From assembly GCF_001423405.1 (NCBI RefSeq), contig NZ_LMNS01000036.1, positions 307,234-371,233 on the forward strand: a DNA stretch of 64,000 nt, written 5' to 3'. This document shows positions 54,130 to 62,391 of this stretch, one piece after another (position 1 is the first letter of the stretch; each line of letters begins with the position of its first letter). Position numbers and translations under genes: made by a program. The notes beneath the pieces were generated by a model that ran no database searches, had not been told where the DNA came from, and was given only the letters and a program-made list of their open reading frames with translations. Source of the DNA: Methylobacterium sp. Leaf123. GTDB lineage: Bacteria; Pseudomonadota; Alphaproteobacteria; Rhizobiales; Beijerinckiaceae.

Positions 54130-54369
54130 GGCGGCGGCCTTGAGGGCGGCGTTGATGCGGTCCTGCCAGCCGGGGCCGTCCTTCTGGTAATGCTCCAGCA
54201 CGGCCCGGTCGATGCGCAGGGACACCGTCTCGCGCGTGCCGGGAATGAGCGGCGCCTTGGGCGGTGCCGGCGCGGCCTCGTCGGGGGCTTTGCGCGTCGT
54301 CACGGCGCGGAAGGCGGCTTCGGCGGCTTGGCGCGGGTCGCTCGGGCGGCGGGTGCGGTCGATGGCCAT
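54121..54369 (-). CDS. BrnA-like antitoxin/ribbon-helix-helix protein without BrnT
   Basis: An 82-residue protein whose C-terminal half, ETVSLRIDRAVLEHYQKDGP then GWQDRINAALKAA, is the BrnA-type ribbon-helix-helix region. BrnA normally neutralises the RNase BrnT and represses their operon. No BrnT-like gene is next to it. It follows the 77-residue gene by 5 bases with no ribosome site of its own, so translation is coupled. Confidence 0.8.
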   Translation of the reverse strand: MAIDRTRRPSDPRQAAEAAFRAVTTRKAPDEAAPAPPKAPLIPGTRETVSLRIDRAVLEHYQKDGPGWQDRINAALKAAAGL

Positions 54370-54374
54370 GGGGG

Positions 54375-54608
54375 TCAGGCCGTCGCTTTCTTGCGGCCGC
54401 GCTTGGGCGCGGGCGGGTTGGCGGCGCGCTCGGCGGCCTCCTCCGCCTCCTTGGCGAGCCGCAGGGCCCGCAGGCGCACGGTGCGCTCGTCCACCGCTTT
54501 GACCGCGGCCAGATGCTCGGCCATGGCCTGCTGCCCTTCGCGGGCCATACGCTCAGCCCGTTCCGCGCGCTCGGCGGCGCGGGTCTTGGCGTCGATATCG
54601 TCGCTCAT
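54375..54608 (-). CDS. Small charged helical protein upstream of the BrnA-like gene
   Basis: A 77-residue protein, almost entirely Ala/Glu/Arg helix (KTRAAERAERAERMAREGQQ) ending in a basic tail, PKRGRKKATA. It is predicted to form a coiled coil. It is the first gene of a two-gene unit with the BrnA-like gene but does not look like BrnT. Function unknown. Confidence 0.6.
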   Translation of the reverse strand: MSDDIDAKTRAAERAERAERMAREGQQAMAEHLAAVKAVDERTVRLRALRLAKEAEEAAERAANPPAPKRGRKKATA

Positions 54609-54849
54609 GAAAGATCTTTCGACGAGAACTCGCGCCGCGTGAAGCCCCGGCGGCGGCGCGCGGCGTCCCGACGCGGGAAAGGTCGGGCGCGGGACGGCAA
54701 AGAACCCCGAGCAGGACCATCGAGGATTTCTCCTCGAGACTTAGCACGAAAGCACCGGCAATGACCAATTCAGCCGGTGCGGGGCTGGTTTTCCCCCGCT
54801 CTTCGTGCCGTTCGTGCAAAAGGGGCCGGTCCGCTCGGTCCGGCTCGGT

Positions 54850-55068
54850 TCAATCCCGGTCCGCGCGCCGCAGGGACCAGTGCAGCACGCCCTGCGCATC
54901 GACGAGCCACAGCGCGTTTGCCCGCTCGTCCTTGGTCGAGAGATCGTGCGCGTTGGCCAGCCGGATCGCTTCGCTCGGGGTGGCCGCCGTGATCGTCTCC
55001 TCGAACAGCGGCGGCCCGATCTGGCCGTCGGGGGCCCGGCAGGCGCCTCTGAGAATGAAAACCGGCAT
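54850..55068 (-). CDS. Small hypothetical protein
   Basis: A 72-residue protein from the ATG at 55068, preceded by a perfect AGGAGG at optimal spacing. It reads MPVFILRGACRAPDGQIGPP, then EETITAATPSEAIRLANAHD, and ends with LWLVDAQGVLHWSLRRADRD. The regular alternation suggests a small a/b fold. No family recognised. Confidence 0.75.
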   Translation of the reverse strand: MPVFILRGACRAPDGQIGPPLFEETITAATPSEAIRLANAHDLSTKDERANALWLVDAQGVLHWSLRRADRD

Positions 55069-55128
55069 GCATCCTCCTGATCGATGCTGCTTATCTCCGA
55101 ACGGGCGGCCGGTCACCCATGCCGGCCC

Positions 55129-55647
55129 TCAGGAGATGGCCGGTTCGGTGCTCTGCGCGGCGCGCAGCCGGGTCAGCGCCGCCGTGGCTTGGTCGGCCAG
55201 CGCTTCTAGGCGGGACACCGTCGTCGAGTCGAGCCAGACCATGGCGCACCAATAGGCGCCGAGTGCGGCCACCGGCTCGGGCCCACCGATCGGGACCATC
55301 ACGAGGCTTCGGATCGCCTTGTAGGCATAGGCGGCCGCCGGGACGCGGGGATCGCTGCCGACATCGAGGATGACGGCGGTCTCCCGGTTCTGCATCGCCC
55401 AGCCGGAGACGCAGATGTCGATCGGGAAGCGGCACCCCTTCCACAGGGGCTCGATCGCATCCTCGGCGACATAGGCGCAGACGTCCCCCTCCCGCAGCAC
55501 GACGGCGATACCATCGGAGCCGGCGATCCGACGGGCCGTCTGCGCTAGGACGTCGACGACGTCCTCCAGGGACTGAGCCGCGGCCATGAGCTCGGCGGTC
55601 CGCATCAGATGCGGGTTGGCCTGGGAGCGCTCATCTAACATGGGCAT
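55129..55647 (-). CDS. GAF domain protein
   Basis: About 172 residues starting MPMLDERSQANPHLMRTAEL at 55647 (or two codons later). The GAF domain covers about 20-160: DVVDVLAQTARRIAGSDGIA, CRFPIDICVSGWAMQNRETA, ILDVGSDPRVPAAAYAYKAI and SLVMVPIG. GAF domains bind cyclic nucleotides, haem or other small molecules; an isolated GAF protein may be a sensor or adaptor. The longer frame to 55893 has no similarity and is rejected. Confidence 0.82.
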   Translation of the reverse strand: MPMLDERSQANPHLMRTAELMAAAQSLEDVVDVLAQTARRIAGSDGIAVVLREGDVCAYVAEDAIEPLWKGCRFPIDICVSGWAMQNRETAVILDVGSDPRVPAAAYAYKAIRSLVMVPIGGPEPVAALGAYWCAMVWLDSTTVSRLEALADQATAALTRLRAAQSTEPAIS

Positions 55648-56014
55648 AAGGTAGGGCGCTTGGGCCGATTCGTACAGGCGGCCCGTCCGTGGAGCGACCC
55701 GCGGGAGGCGAAACCGGTCGCCAAAGCGATGGTTGTGGCCACCACCGCGCCGAAAAATCCGCCGTTCAACACCAGGATTCGCGAGAAGATCCGCGAGCGG
55801 ATCGCGCTGGCCGGCATTTCGGATCTGAGCGGTCGGATGAAGCGTGCGGATCGCTGAGATTTGCTTCGAGGCGGGCTCTTCCCTGTTGTTCAATGCCCGG
55901 CTGTGAATGCTTTTTGCAATAGAGCTGGTCGGCCGGATGATCTAAAATCGTCTCCGCACATCCGGCGGATCGTTCGGCTGCAGGCGGTCTGGTCCGATGT
56001 CGTGCGGAGGGCGC
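55648..56014. other. Intergenic region with a doubtful small plus-strand ORF
   Basis: A plus-strand frame from an ATG at 55729 to 55857 could encode 42 residues (NPPFNTRIREKIRERIALAG, then DLSGRMKRADR), which reads more naturally than a random frame. It lacks a ribosome site and I do not call it a gene. The rest is AT-richer leader DNA before the GFA gene. Confidence 0.3.
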
Positions 56015-56542
56015 ATGCCGAACCTGTTGGGCGGCTGTCTGTGCGGGGCTTTGCGTTACGAGGTCCGCTCGCCGCCGCTGCGGGTCACGCTTTGCCATTG
56101 CCGCTTCTGCCAGCGCACGACCGGATCGAGCCACCTCGTCGAGCCCTTGTTCGACCGCGCCGACCTTCACGTCACCGCGGGCGTGCCGACCGTATATCGC
56201 CACCGGTCCGAGGGCAGCGGCCGGCATCTCGACCTGCATTTCTGCCCCGTCTGCGGGACGACGCTCTTCATGACGTTCGAGCGCTTTCCCGGCCTGTGCG
56301 GTGTCTATGCCGGAACCCTGGACGATCCGGCTGCGATCGAGGTGCGGGCCGACAACGCCAAGCAGGTCTTCGTTGCCTCGGCCCGGCCCGAGGCGGTGCT
56401 GCTGCCGGGCCTCGCGACTTTCGCCGGGCCGGCCATGGACGCGGCGGGTGTCCCGCTCGCGCCGCGGGTGCACGACGCGCCCCAGATCGTCGGCCGCCGG
56501 GGCTGTGAACCGCTCCCCGGCGACGATGCGCAGCCCCACTGA
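56015..56542 (+). CDS. GFA/CENP-V family zinc-binding protein
   Basis: A 175-residue protein. The ATG at 56015 has GGAGGG four bases upstream. The family cysteines are C8 and C10 (GGCLCGALRYEV), C27, C29 and C32 (CHCRFC), and C77 and C80 (FCPVCGTTLF), which bind two zinc ions. Glutathione-dependent formaldehyde-activating enzymes belong here, which would matter to a methylotroph, but most family members have unproven activity. Its stop codon lies in a hairpin shared with the convergent hydrolase gene. Confidence 0.9.
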   Translation: MPNLLGGCLCGALRYEVRSPPLRVTLCHCRFCQRTTGSSHLVEPLFDRADLHVTAGVPTVYRHRSEGSGRHLDLHFCPVCGTTLFMTFERFPGLCGVYAGTLDDPAAIEVRADNAKQVFVASARPEAVLLPGLATFAGPAMDAAGVPLAPRVHDAPQIVGRRGCEPLPGDDAQPH

Positions 56543-56563
56543 GCGGGGCCGGCGCCCCGCTCA
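56540..56563. terminator. Hairpin containing both stop codons of convergent genes
   Basis: TGAGCGGGGC (56540-56549) and GCCCCGCTCA (56554-56563) form a perfect 10-base-pair stem with a CGGC loop. The TGA of the GFA gene and the reverse-strand TGA of the hydrolase are the two ends of the stem. There are no T-runs. Confidence 0.65.
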
Positions 56564-57397
56564 GCCGCGGATGAAGGCGAGGATGTCGGCGTTGAGCCGG
56601 TCCGCGTTGACCGTGAGCATGCCGTGCGGAAGGCCGGGATAGGTCTTCAGCGTGCCGTTGCGCAGGAGCGTGATCGATTTGCGCGCCGCCGCGACGATCG
56701 GCACGATCTGGTCGTCCTCGCCGTGGAGCACCAGCGTCGGCACCGAGATCGCCCGCAGATCCTCGGTCTGGTCGGTTTCCGAGAACGCCTTGATGCCCTC
56801 GTAATGCGCCTTGGCCGAGCCCATCATGCCCTGCCGCCACCAGTTCCGGATCACGCCGTCTTGGACCGCTGCGCCGTCGCGGTTGAAGCCGTAGAACGGG
56901 CCGGCGGCGACATCGAGGAAGAACTGGGCGCGGTTCTCGGCCAGCGCCTTGCGAAACCCGTCGAAGACCGCGATCGGCAGGCCTTCCGGATTGGCCTCGG
57001 TCTTCAGCATCAGCGGCGGCACGGCGCTCACCAGCACCGCCTTGGCCACGCGGCCCTGCGGCTCGCCGTGCCGGGCGACGTAGCGCGCCGCCTCGCCGCC
57101 ACCGGTGGAATGGCCGATATGGATGGCGTTCCTGAGATCGAGATGCTCGGCCACCGCCGCGGCGTCGGCGGCGTAATGGTCCATGTCGTGGCCCTCGGAG
57201 ACCTGCGCCGAGCGGCCATGGCCGCGCCGGTCATGCGCCACGACGCGAAAGCCTTGCCCGACAAAGAACAGCATCTGCGCATCCCAGTCGTCGGACGAGA
57301 GCGGCCAGCCGTGATGGAACAGGATCGGCTGCGCGTCCTTCGGCCCCCAATCCTTGTAGAAGATCTCGGTGCCATCCCCGGTGGTGATCGTCGCCAT
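56561..57397 (-). CDS. Alpha/beta hydrolase of the non-haem chloroperoxidase type
   Basis: A 278-residue hydrolase. It has LFHHGWPLSSDDWD at the oxyanion site, AHDRRGHGRS, nucleophile S97 in GHSTGGGEAARY, and the acid and histidine in HGEDDQIVP and GLPHGML. This set matches cofactor-free haloperoxidases/esterases. Halogenation by this family is an in-vitro side activity; esterase or perhydrolase is the safer call. Confidence 0.92.
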   Translation of the reverse strand: MATITTGDGTEIFYKDWGPKDAQPILFHHGWPLSSDDWDAQMLFFVGQGFRVVAHDRRGHGRSAQVSEGHDMDHYAADAAAVAEHLDLRNAIHIGHSTGGGEAARYVARHGEPQGRVAKAVLVSAVPPLMLKTEANPEGLPIAVFDGFRKALAENRAQFFLDVAAGPFYGFNRDGAAVQDGVIRNWWRQGMMGSAKAHYEGIKAFSETDQTEDLRAISVPTLVLHGEDDQIVPIVAAARKSITLLRNGTLKTYPGLPHGMLTVNADRLNADILAFIRG

Positions 57398-57496
57398 GCT
57401 CGCCTCTCCTCAAGGTGCGGTGATCCGGAGCGGCTTTCGGCTCCGGGCGTTGCTTGACGAGGCGAGGATGATCCTGGGGCGCGGATTTGAAAATGA

Positions 57497-57520
57497 GAAA
57501 CGATGGAAACCCATCGTTTC
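57497..57520. promoter_or_regulatory. Perfect inverted repeat upstream of the hydrolase gene
   Basis: GAAACGATGG (57497-57506) and CCATCGTTTC (57511-57520) are perfect 10-base arms around AAAC, 100 bases upstream of the hydrolase start. The site is AT-richer than its surroundings and could bind a dimeric regulator. Confidence 0.45.
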
Positions 57521-57604
57521 CCGAAGTGGTATTTTGCGCGTGATGGGGAGGCCGACCGCGAAGCCCGTGAGGGGCTGCGCATCTTGAAGCGATCGGGCTC
57601 GAAC

Positions 57605-57633
57605 GAAAAAACCCCGGCCCAGACGGGCCGAGG
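57605..57633 (-). terminator. Rho-independent terminator after the fasciclin gene
   Basis: On the minus strand CCTCGGCCC and GGGCCGGGG pair (arms 57625-57633 and 57612-57620, one mismatch) and TTTTTTCG follows. It lies 31 bases past the fasciclin gene's stop. Confidence 0.8.
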
Positions 57634-57663
57634 CTTCGCGCATCAACGGATCTCAGCGGAGGA

Positions 57664-58236
57664 TCAGGGCTGAAGCACGCCGTTGATGACGTGGATCACG
57701 CCGTTCGACTGCATCACGTTGGCGACGGTGACGGTGGCGGTGTTGCCCTTGGCGTCCGTCACGAACACCTTCTTGCCGCGGGTCTGTACCGTGAGCGGCT
57801 CGCCCTGGGCGGTCTTCAGGCTGGCTTCGCCGCCGCCGCGCTTGGCCAGAGCCATCAGATCCTTGGCCGTGTAGGTGCCCGGCACGACGTGGTAGGTCAG
57901 AATCCCCGTCAGCGTCGCCTTGTTCTGCGGCTGCACCAGCGAGTCGACCGTGCCCGGCGGCAGCTTGGCGAAGGCGGCGTTGGTCGGCGCGAAGACGGTG
58001 AAGGGGCCGGGGCCGGAGAGCGTGTCGACGAGGCCCGCCGCCTTCACCGCCGCCACCAGCGTGGTGTGGTCCTTCGAGTTCACCGCGTTCTCGACGATGG
58101 TCTTCGAGGCGTACATCGGCGCGCCGCCGACCATCGGGTTCTTGGCGAGTGCGGCTGTCGGCGCGGCGGCGAGGCTGAGGGCGAGCGCAGCGCCCAGGGT
58201 CAGCGACTTGGCAACCGAATTGCGGATACGGAACAT
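57664..58236 (-). CDS. Secreted fasciclin-domain protein
   Basis: A 190-residue protein with a signal peptide (MFRIRNSVAKSLTLGAALAL, cleavage after ALA) and one FAS1 domain covering about 47-188: FTVFAPTNAAFAKLPPGTVD is the H1 motif, YHVVPGTYTAKDL the conserved centre, and VMQSNGVIHVINGVLQP the H2 motif. Bacterial single-FAS1 proteins are thought to mediate adhesion or act as extracytoplasmic lipoprotein-like factors. Closely similar proteins are abundant in Methylobacterium. Confidence 0.93.
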   Translation of the reverse strand: MFRIRNSVAKSLTLGAALALSLAAAPTAALAKNPMVGGAPMYASKTIVENAVNSKDHTTLVAAVKAAGLVDTLSGPGPFTVFAPTNAAFAKLPPGTVDSLVQPQNKATLTGILTYHVVPGTYTAKDLMALAKRGGGEASLKTAQGEPLTVQTRGKKVFVTDAKGNTATVTVANVMQSNGVIHVINGVLQP

Positions 58237-58359
58237 GGTTTCCTCCTGTGCCCGTGCCCCGTCTTCGTTCGGGGATCACGCCGCCCATTACGGAGCCCGC
58301 GCGCAATCGGTTTCGCGCGATCGACTTTTTTCGTCCCGAAGCGTGAGGATCACGGCCCG

Positions 58360-59280
58360 ATGGCGAAACATCCCTGGACCGTCGCCGACATTCCCGCCCA
58401 GGCCGGCCGCCGCGCCGTGGTGACGGGCGCGAGCGCCGGGCTCGGCTTCGAAACGGCGCGGGCGCTGGCCGGAGCGGGGGCTGCGGTGGTGCTGGCGGTG
58501 CGTGACCTCGAGAAGGGGGAGCGCGCCGCCGCGGCGATCCGGCGCGCGCATCCCGGCGCCGCGCTTTCGCTGCGCCGGATCGACACCGCCTCGCTCGCCT
58601 CCGTGCGCGCCTTCGCGGCGGAATGGCCGGCGGAGTGGGCGATCGACCGGCTCGTGCTCAATGCCGGCATCGCCGCGGTGCCCCGGCGCGAGGAGAGCGT
58701 GGACGGGTTCGAGCGGCAGCTCGCCACGAACTATCTCGGCCATTTCGCGCTGACCGGGCTGCTGCGGCCGGCCCTGAGCCCCTCGGCGCGGGTGGTGTCG
58801 GTGGCGAGCCTCGCCCATCGCAGCGGCCGCATCCGGTTCGACGACCTGCACTGGCGCGAGACCTACGGGGCGCAGCGCGCCTACCGGCAGAGCAAGCTCG
58901 CGCTGCTGATGTTCGCCCTCGAACTCGACCGGCGGCTGAAGGCGGCGGGATCAGGCATCGCCTCGCTCGCGGCGCATCCGGGGCTCGCCCGCACCGAGGT
59001 GTTCCGCCGGGGCGACCGGGCCGGCGCGATCCAGCAGGGAGCGGGACGGGTGATCTTCTCGCTGATCGGCCAGCCGGCGGCGCAAGGCGCCCTGCCGATC
59101 CTCTACGCGGCCACCGCACCGGAGGCGGAAAGCGGGGGCTATTACGGACCGGACGGCGTCTGGGAGGCCCGCGGCCACCCGAAGCCCGCCGCGATCGCCG
59201 CCCAAGCCCTCGACCGCGCGGCGGCCGGGCGGCTATGGGCGGTCTCGGAGACGCTCACCGGCGTGCGGTTCCCGCTGTGA
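58360..59280 (+). CDS. Short-chain dehydrogenase/reductase
   Basis: A 306-residue oxidoreductase starting MAKHPWTVADIPAQAGRRAV. The cofactor loop is T22-GASAGLG29, LVLNAGIAAVP is the NAG motif, SVASLAH provides the catalytic serine region, and Y175-RQS-K179 is the active-site pair. It resembles the retinol dehydrogenase/WW-domain-oxidoreductase-like SDRs. The substrate cannot be assigned. It is divergent from the fasciclin gene. Confidence 0.92.
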   Translation: MAKHPWTVADIPAQAGRRAVVTGASAGLGFETARALAGAGAAVVLAVRDLEKGERAAAAIRRAHPGAALSLRRIDTASLASVRAFAAEWPAEWAIDRLVLNAGIAAVPRREESVDGFERQLATNYLGHFALTGLLRPALSPSARVVSVASLAHRSGRIRFDDLHWRETYGAQRAYRQSKLALLMFALELDRRLKAAGSGIASLAAHPGLARTEVFRRGDRAGAIQQGAGRVIFSLIGQPAAQGALPILYAATAPEAESGGYYGPDGVWEARGHPKPAAIAAQALDRAAAGRLWAVSETLTGVRFPL

Positions 59281-59838
59281 CGGACGCGCTTCGGGGGTGA
59301 GCCCGCTCGTCTCTCCGGCGGGGCACGGCGCCGCGGGCATCGTGTGAGAGGCACGCGATCGGCGGCCGCGATGCGTCATGGATCGGGCCGGTGGTCGTCG
59401 CCTCCGCATCGCGCTGGCAACGGCAGCCCAGCCCCGGGGCGAGCATCGATCGACGAAGAGGCGGGCGTAGCCCCTTGGGGTTGCGGCCCCCATCCACAAT
59501 CGACGTTGCGCGCGTTGGTGGTTCGTCTCAAGCTTTCATCGCTGGCCTTCGTCGTGTCGCCACGGCGGCATTGTCACGCAGGATGATCATCCGCATTCCT
59601 GTATCCGTCAAAAACCGCATTTGTTCTTGATGCACGCAGGAGAGCTTGCTGCTTCTACGAATACGATAAAAAATTACGCATGAAATCATGGCCTGGAGCC
59701 GCATCGGGCCGACGTCTGTCGGTCATCGATGGAACGCGCATTCTTCCGACGAACTGGTCGCCACTTCGTCGGAATGCGCTTGAGCAAACCAATCGCGTGT
59801 CATGATGCATGAAGCGTCGGACTAAACGGAGAGTCTTG
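59281..59838. other. Intergenic with an imperfect palindrome, repeated near 63.8 kb
   Basis: The 558-base gap shifts to lower GC after about 59590. GCGCATTC-TTC-CGACGAA (59736-59753) and TTCGTCGGAATGCGC (59765-59779) are inverted apart from a 3-base insertion. The right arm recurs exactly at 63807-63821. No gene was recognised here. GGAGAG before the next start codon is its ribosome site. Confidence 0.5.
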
Positions 59839-61080
59839 ATGCGGATTTCATGTGTCGGTGCGGGTCCTGCCGGATTGTACTTCGCGATCGTGATGAAGCG
59901 GCGCGACCCGAACCATGAGATCGTCGTCCACGAGCGAAACCCTGCGGGCACGACCCATGGCTGGGGCGTCGTCTTCTGGGACGATCTTCTTGCCACCCTG
60001 CGGGCCAACGATCCGGACAGCGCGCAGGCGATCGCGGATGCGGCGGTGCCCTGGTCCGGGCAAGTGGTCGATGTCGAGGGGCAGCCGCCGCTTCACGCCG
60101 GGGGCGGGGGCTACGGCATATGCCGCCGTCGCCTCCTGCAGATCCTGATCGAGCGGGCGCTCGCGCTCGGCGTCGAGCTGCGGTTCGAGAGCGAGATCAG
60201 CGACCTGAGTCAGGTCGCCGACGCCGACCTCATCGTGGCGGCAGACGGCGTCGCGAGTCAGTTGCGTCGGCACCGCGCGGATCGGTTCCGGCCGCAGATC
60301 GAAGCCGGCCGCAACAAGTACATCTGGCTTGCAACGACACAGCGATTTCCGTCCTTCACCTTCGGATTCGTTCCGACCCGCGCCGGATGGGTCTGGTTTC
60401 ACGCCTATTCCTTCAAGGAGGGAATGAGTACCTTCATCGTGGAATGCGCGCCGGAGACGTGGAACGGGCTCGGTCTGGGCACGATGCCCGCGGATGCCGA
60501 GCTGCGGGTGCTGGAAAGCCTATTCGCCAAGCATCTCGACGGCCACGCACTGATCAGCCGCGATGGCCATGACACCCGACTGCCATGGTTGAGCTTCCGC
60601 ATGTTGGCCAACCGAACGTGGCGCGCGGACAACGTGGTGCTGATCGGCGACGCCGCACACACGACCCATTTCACGATCGGTTCGGGAACGCGTCTCGCCA
60701 TCGACGACGCGACCGCCCTGGCCTCGGTCTTGGGCGAGCACGACAGCCTTCCCCACGCCCTCGACGCGTACGACCATCGACGCCGCCGCGCCCTCGCCCG
60801 CGTGCAACGGGATGCGCGCCTGAGTGCGGAATGGTTCGAGAACCTTCCACGCTACATCCGCTACAACGCGCCCACCTTCTTGACGCTCCTGCTCGCGAGG
60901 CGCTCGCGCCTGCTCAAGCGGATGCCTGCGAGAACGTATCTGTATTTGCGCGGTCACTATACCAAATTGACCGGTCGCGGAGGTTCGCCTCTCGCGCGGA
61001 TCGGCAGACCCGCGCACCCGTTCGGACCGAAAGCCGATTGCGGCATCTCCGGAGCCGAACCGGGAACGCCCCACCGTTGA
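59839..61080 (+). CDS. FAD-dependent aromatic monooxygenase-like protein
   Basis: A 413-residue flavoprotein. The N-terminal dinucleotide fold begins MRISCVGAGPAGLYFAIVMK; the flavin-binding GD motif is VVLIGDAAHTTHFTIGSGTR, followed by LAIDDATALA. The overall pattern resembles the monooxygenase half of salicylyl-CoA 5-hydroxylase and VioD-like hydroxylases. No fused oxidoreductase domain is present and no aromatic degradation genes are adjacent, so the substrate is open. The start has GGAGAG five bases upstream. GC is lower than in core genes, suggesting accessory DNA. Confidence 0.87.
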   Translation: MRISCVGAGPAGLYFAIVMKRRDPNHEIVVHERNPAGTTHGWGVVFWDDLLATLRANDPDSAQAIADAAVPWSGQVVDVEGQPPLHAGGGGYGICRRRLLQILIERALALGVELRFESEISDLSQVADADLIVAADGVASQLRRHRADRFRPQIEAGRNKYIWLATTQRFPSFTFGFVPTRAGWVWFHAYSFKEGMSTFIVECAPETWNGLGLGTMPADAELRVLESLFAKHLDGHALISRDGHDTRLPWLSFRMLANRTWRADNVVLIGDAAHTTHFTIGSGTRLAIDDATALASVLGEHDSLPHALDAYDHRRRRALARVQRDARLSAEWFENLPRYIRYNAPTFLTLLLARRSRLLKRMPARTYLYLRGHYTKLTGRGGSPLARIGRPAHPFGPKADCGISGAEPGTPHR

Positions 61081-61149
61081 CGCTGACAGCGCCGGAGCGG
61101 GCCAGGGTCAAAACCCAATCAACTTGACTGTATGAGGCGCCGCTTTCGA

Positions 61150-61345
61150 CCGACTTTATTGAAAAACTCCGGGGCAGTGCACCACGCGTCGCCCAGCACG
61201 GGTCGTTGGAGAATGTTTGTCTCCTGCCGGTGATACGATGCCGCGATAGCTGCTTATCCCGAGCAATCTGGAAGTAGAATCTTCTCCGGAGGCCGCGGCT
61301 AGCGGTGCTGCTCCGGGCCGATCCCGAGTTTTTCAACGAAATCGA
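61150..61345. mobile_element. Putative miniature inverted-repeat element or IS remnant
   Basis: TTGAAAAACTC (61159-61169) and GAGTTTTTCAA (61326-61336) are perfect inverted arms. Flanking bases continue the match imperfectly (CGACTTTA against CGATTTCG). The interior of about 155 bases has no convincing ORF. GAGTTTTTCAACG-type ends are common on bacterial insertion sequences. It makes up most of the 334-base gap after the monooxygenase gene. Confidence 0.4.
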
Positions 61346-61414
61346 CCTCAAGCGGACCTTGCACCTGTAGGTTTTTCTCATCAAACTTTCGGTGCGGTTG
61401 GAGGCAGCAATACT

Positions 61415-61618
61415 ATGCCCGATTGGTTTCTGGTTCTGCTCGGCATCTGTCTAGGTCTGATGCTCATCGCCGTCGTCATGTGGGTCGCACTCACGACCGC
61501 GGCGCGGGGATGGGGGAGATCATGGTTTAGCCGCCCATCTCAACGTGAAGACACAGGGATCAGCGTTGGCACGCCCAGTGGCCAGATCGGAGAATGGGGA
61601 CAGACTGACGTCGGCTAA
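61415..61618 (+). CDS. Small single-pass membrane protein
   Basis: A 67-residue protein. Residues 3-28 (WFLVLLGICLGLMLIAVVMW) form one strong membrane segment; the remainder is polar. No family recognised. It sits within the inverted-repeat-flanked segment. GGTTGGAGGC lies about 10 bases before the start. Confidence 0.5.
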   Translation: MPDWFLVLLGICLGLMLIAVVMWVALTTAARGWGRSWFSRPSQREDTGISVGTPSGQIGEWGQTDVG

Positions 61619-61855
61619 TCACCAAGGCCGTGAGAAAACACGAGGGTCGTAGACGGATCTCCGCTTGGACGCTCGGGGTAGGGCTGACATCGGCACCCTG
61701 ACGGCATGCGGATCGTCATTCAGGATGTCGTGATGGCGGTCGTGGAGACGGTTGTTGTATGATTTCGGAGTTCGCCTGCGTTTTCACACAGCCTCTACCT
61801 CAGCAACTATTCCCACGATCAAGCTGATTGGGTTTTGTCCCGAGCCTTCGACGCC

Positions 61856-62140
61856 TCACAACCGGTTCGGCAACGTCTCACCGCCCGACGCCGCCGGCGT
61901 CTCGCTTGGGCTCGCATCTGCTGTTTCGCCCTGATCTGGCCAAGGCGGAAAGGGCATCCAGTCTGTGAACGCGTCCGACGCGTAGCCGTAGTCGCACGAA
62001 GCGACCCGCCAGGGCTCGCTGTCCCCGGAACTGACCGGATCCCAGCGAATGACGGCTCGGCGGTCCGGCTCGCGCCGGTTGATGGCAATGATCCAGCGAC
62101 CGTCACGGGGCGCCCGATCCATGATCCGCCAGCTCCACAT
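61856..62140 (-). CDS. Small cytoplasmic hypothetical protein with WxI-APRDG motif
   Basis: A 94-residue protein starting MWSWRIMDRAPRDGRWIIAI. The W-x-I-x-x-APRDG opening and the later SDAFTDWMPFPPWPD match a small protein type found in phages and many proteobacteria (W-R-P-I-x-T-APRDG ... HWMPLP). The function of that type is unknown. The 237-base stretch on its 3' side (61619-61855) shows no gene. Confidence 0.7.
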   Translation of the reverse strand: MWSWRIMDRAPRDGRWIIAINRREPDRRAVIRWDPVSSGDSEPWRVASCDYGYASDAFTDWMPFPPWPDQGETADASPSETPAASGGETLPNRL

Positions 62141-62391
62141 CGCTCAATCCTCGGATCCTCAGACCTGGGGACCCTTAACGCCGGATCAGGTCAGACCGTT
62201 CGATGGGCTCAACTCAAATCCTTCGTCGCGCGTCAGCCCGGCTGGCGCTGGAACCGTATCCAACCTGATGGCATCAGGCCGGCGTCTCTGGGGCGGCCCC
62301 ACGCCACGGCACCGTTCGGCCGGGAGAACCTCGCCAATCGATGCCACGCCTTGGCGGGAACGGCTTGTTCCCCGGCCATTGCCCAGACATG

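Larger units (their letters stand above)
61110..61836. repeat. Long-spaced inverted repeat flanking a 730-base accessory segment
   Basis: AAAACCCAATCAACTTGA (61110-61127) has an inverted copy, TCAAGCTGATTGGGTTTT (61819-61836), with 17 of 18 bases matching. Between them lie a miniature inverted-repeat element and the 67-residue membrane protein gene. This may be a non-autonomous mobile unit or the remains of one. Confidence 0.4.

Noticed and set aside
54121..54369. A standard BrnT-BrnA toxin-antitoxin system
   Set aside because: No BrnT-like protein of about 90 residues is encoded next to the BrnA-like gene.
60914..61384. Minus-strand frame of 156 residues after the FAD monooxygenase
   Set aside because: It overlaps the monooxygenase 3' end and the inverted-repeat element and has no similarity or ribosome site.
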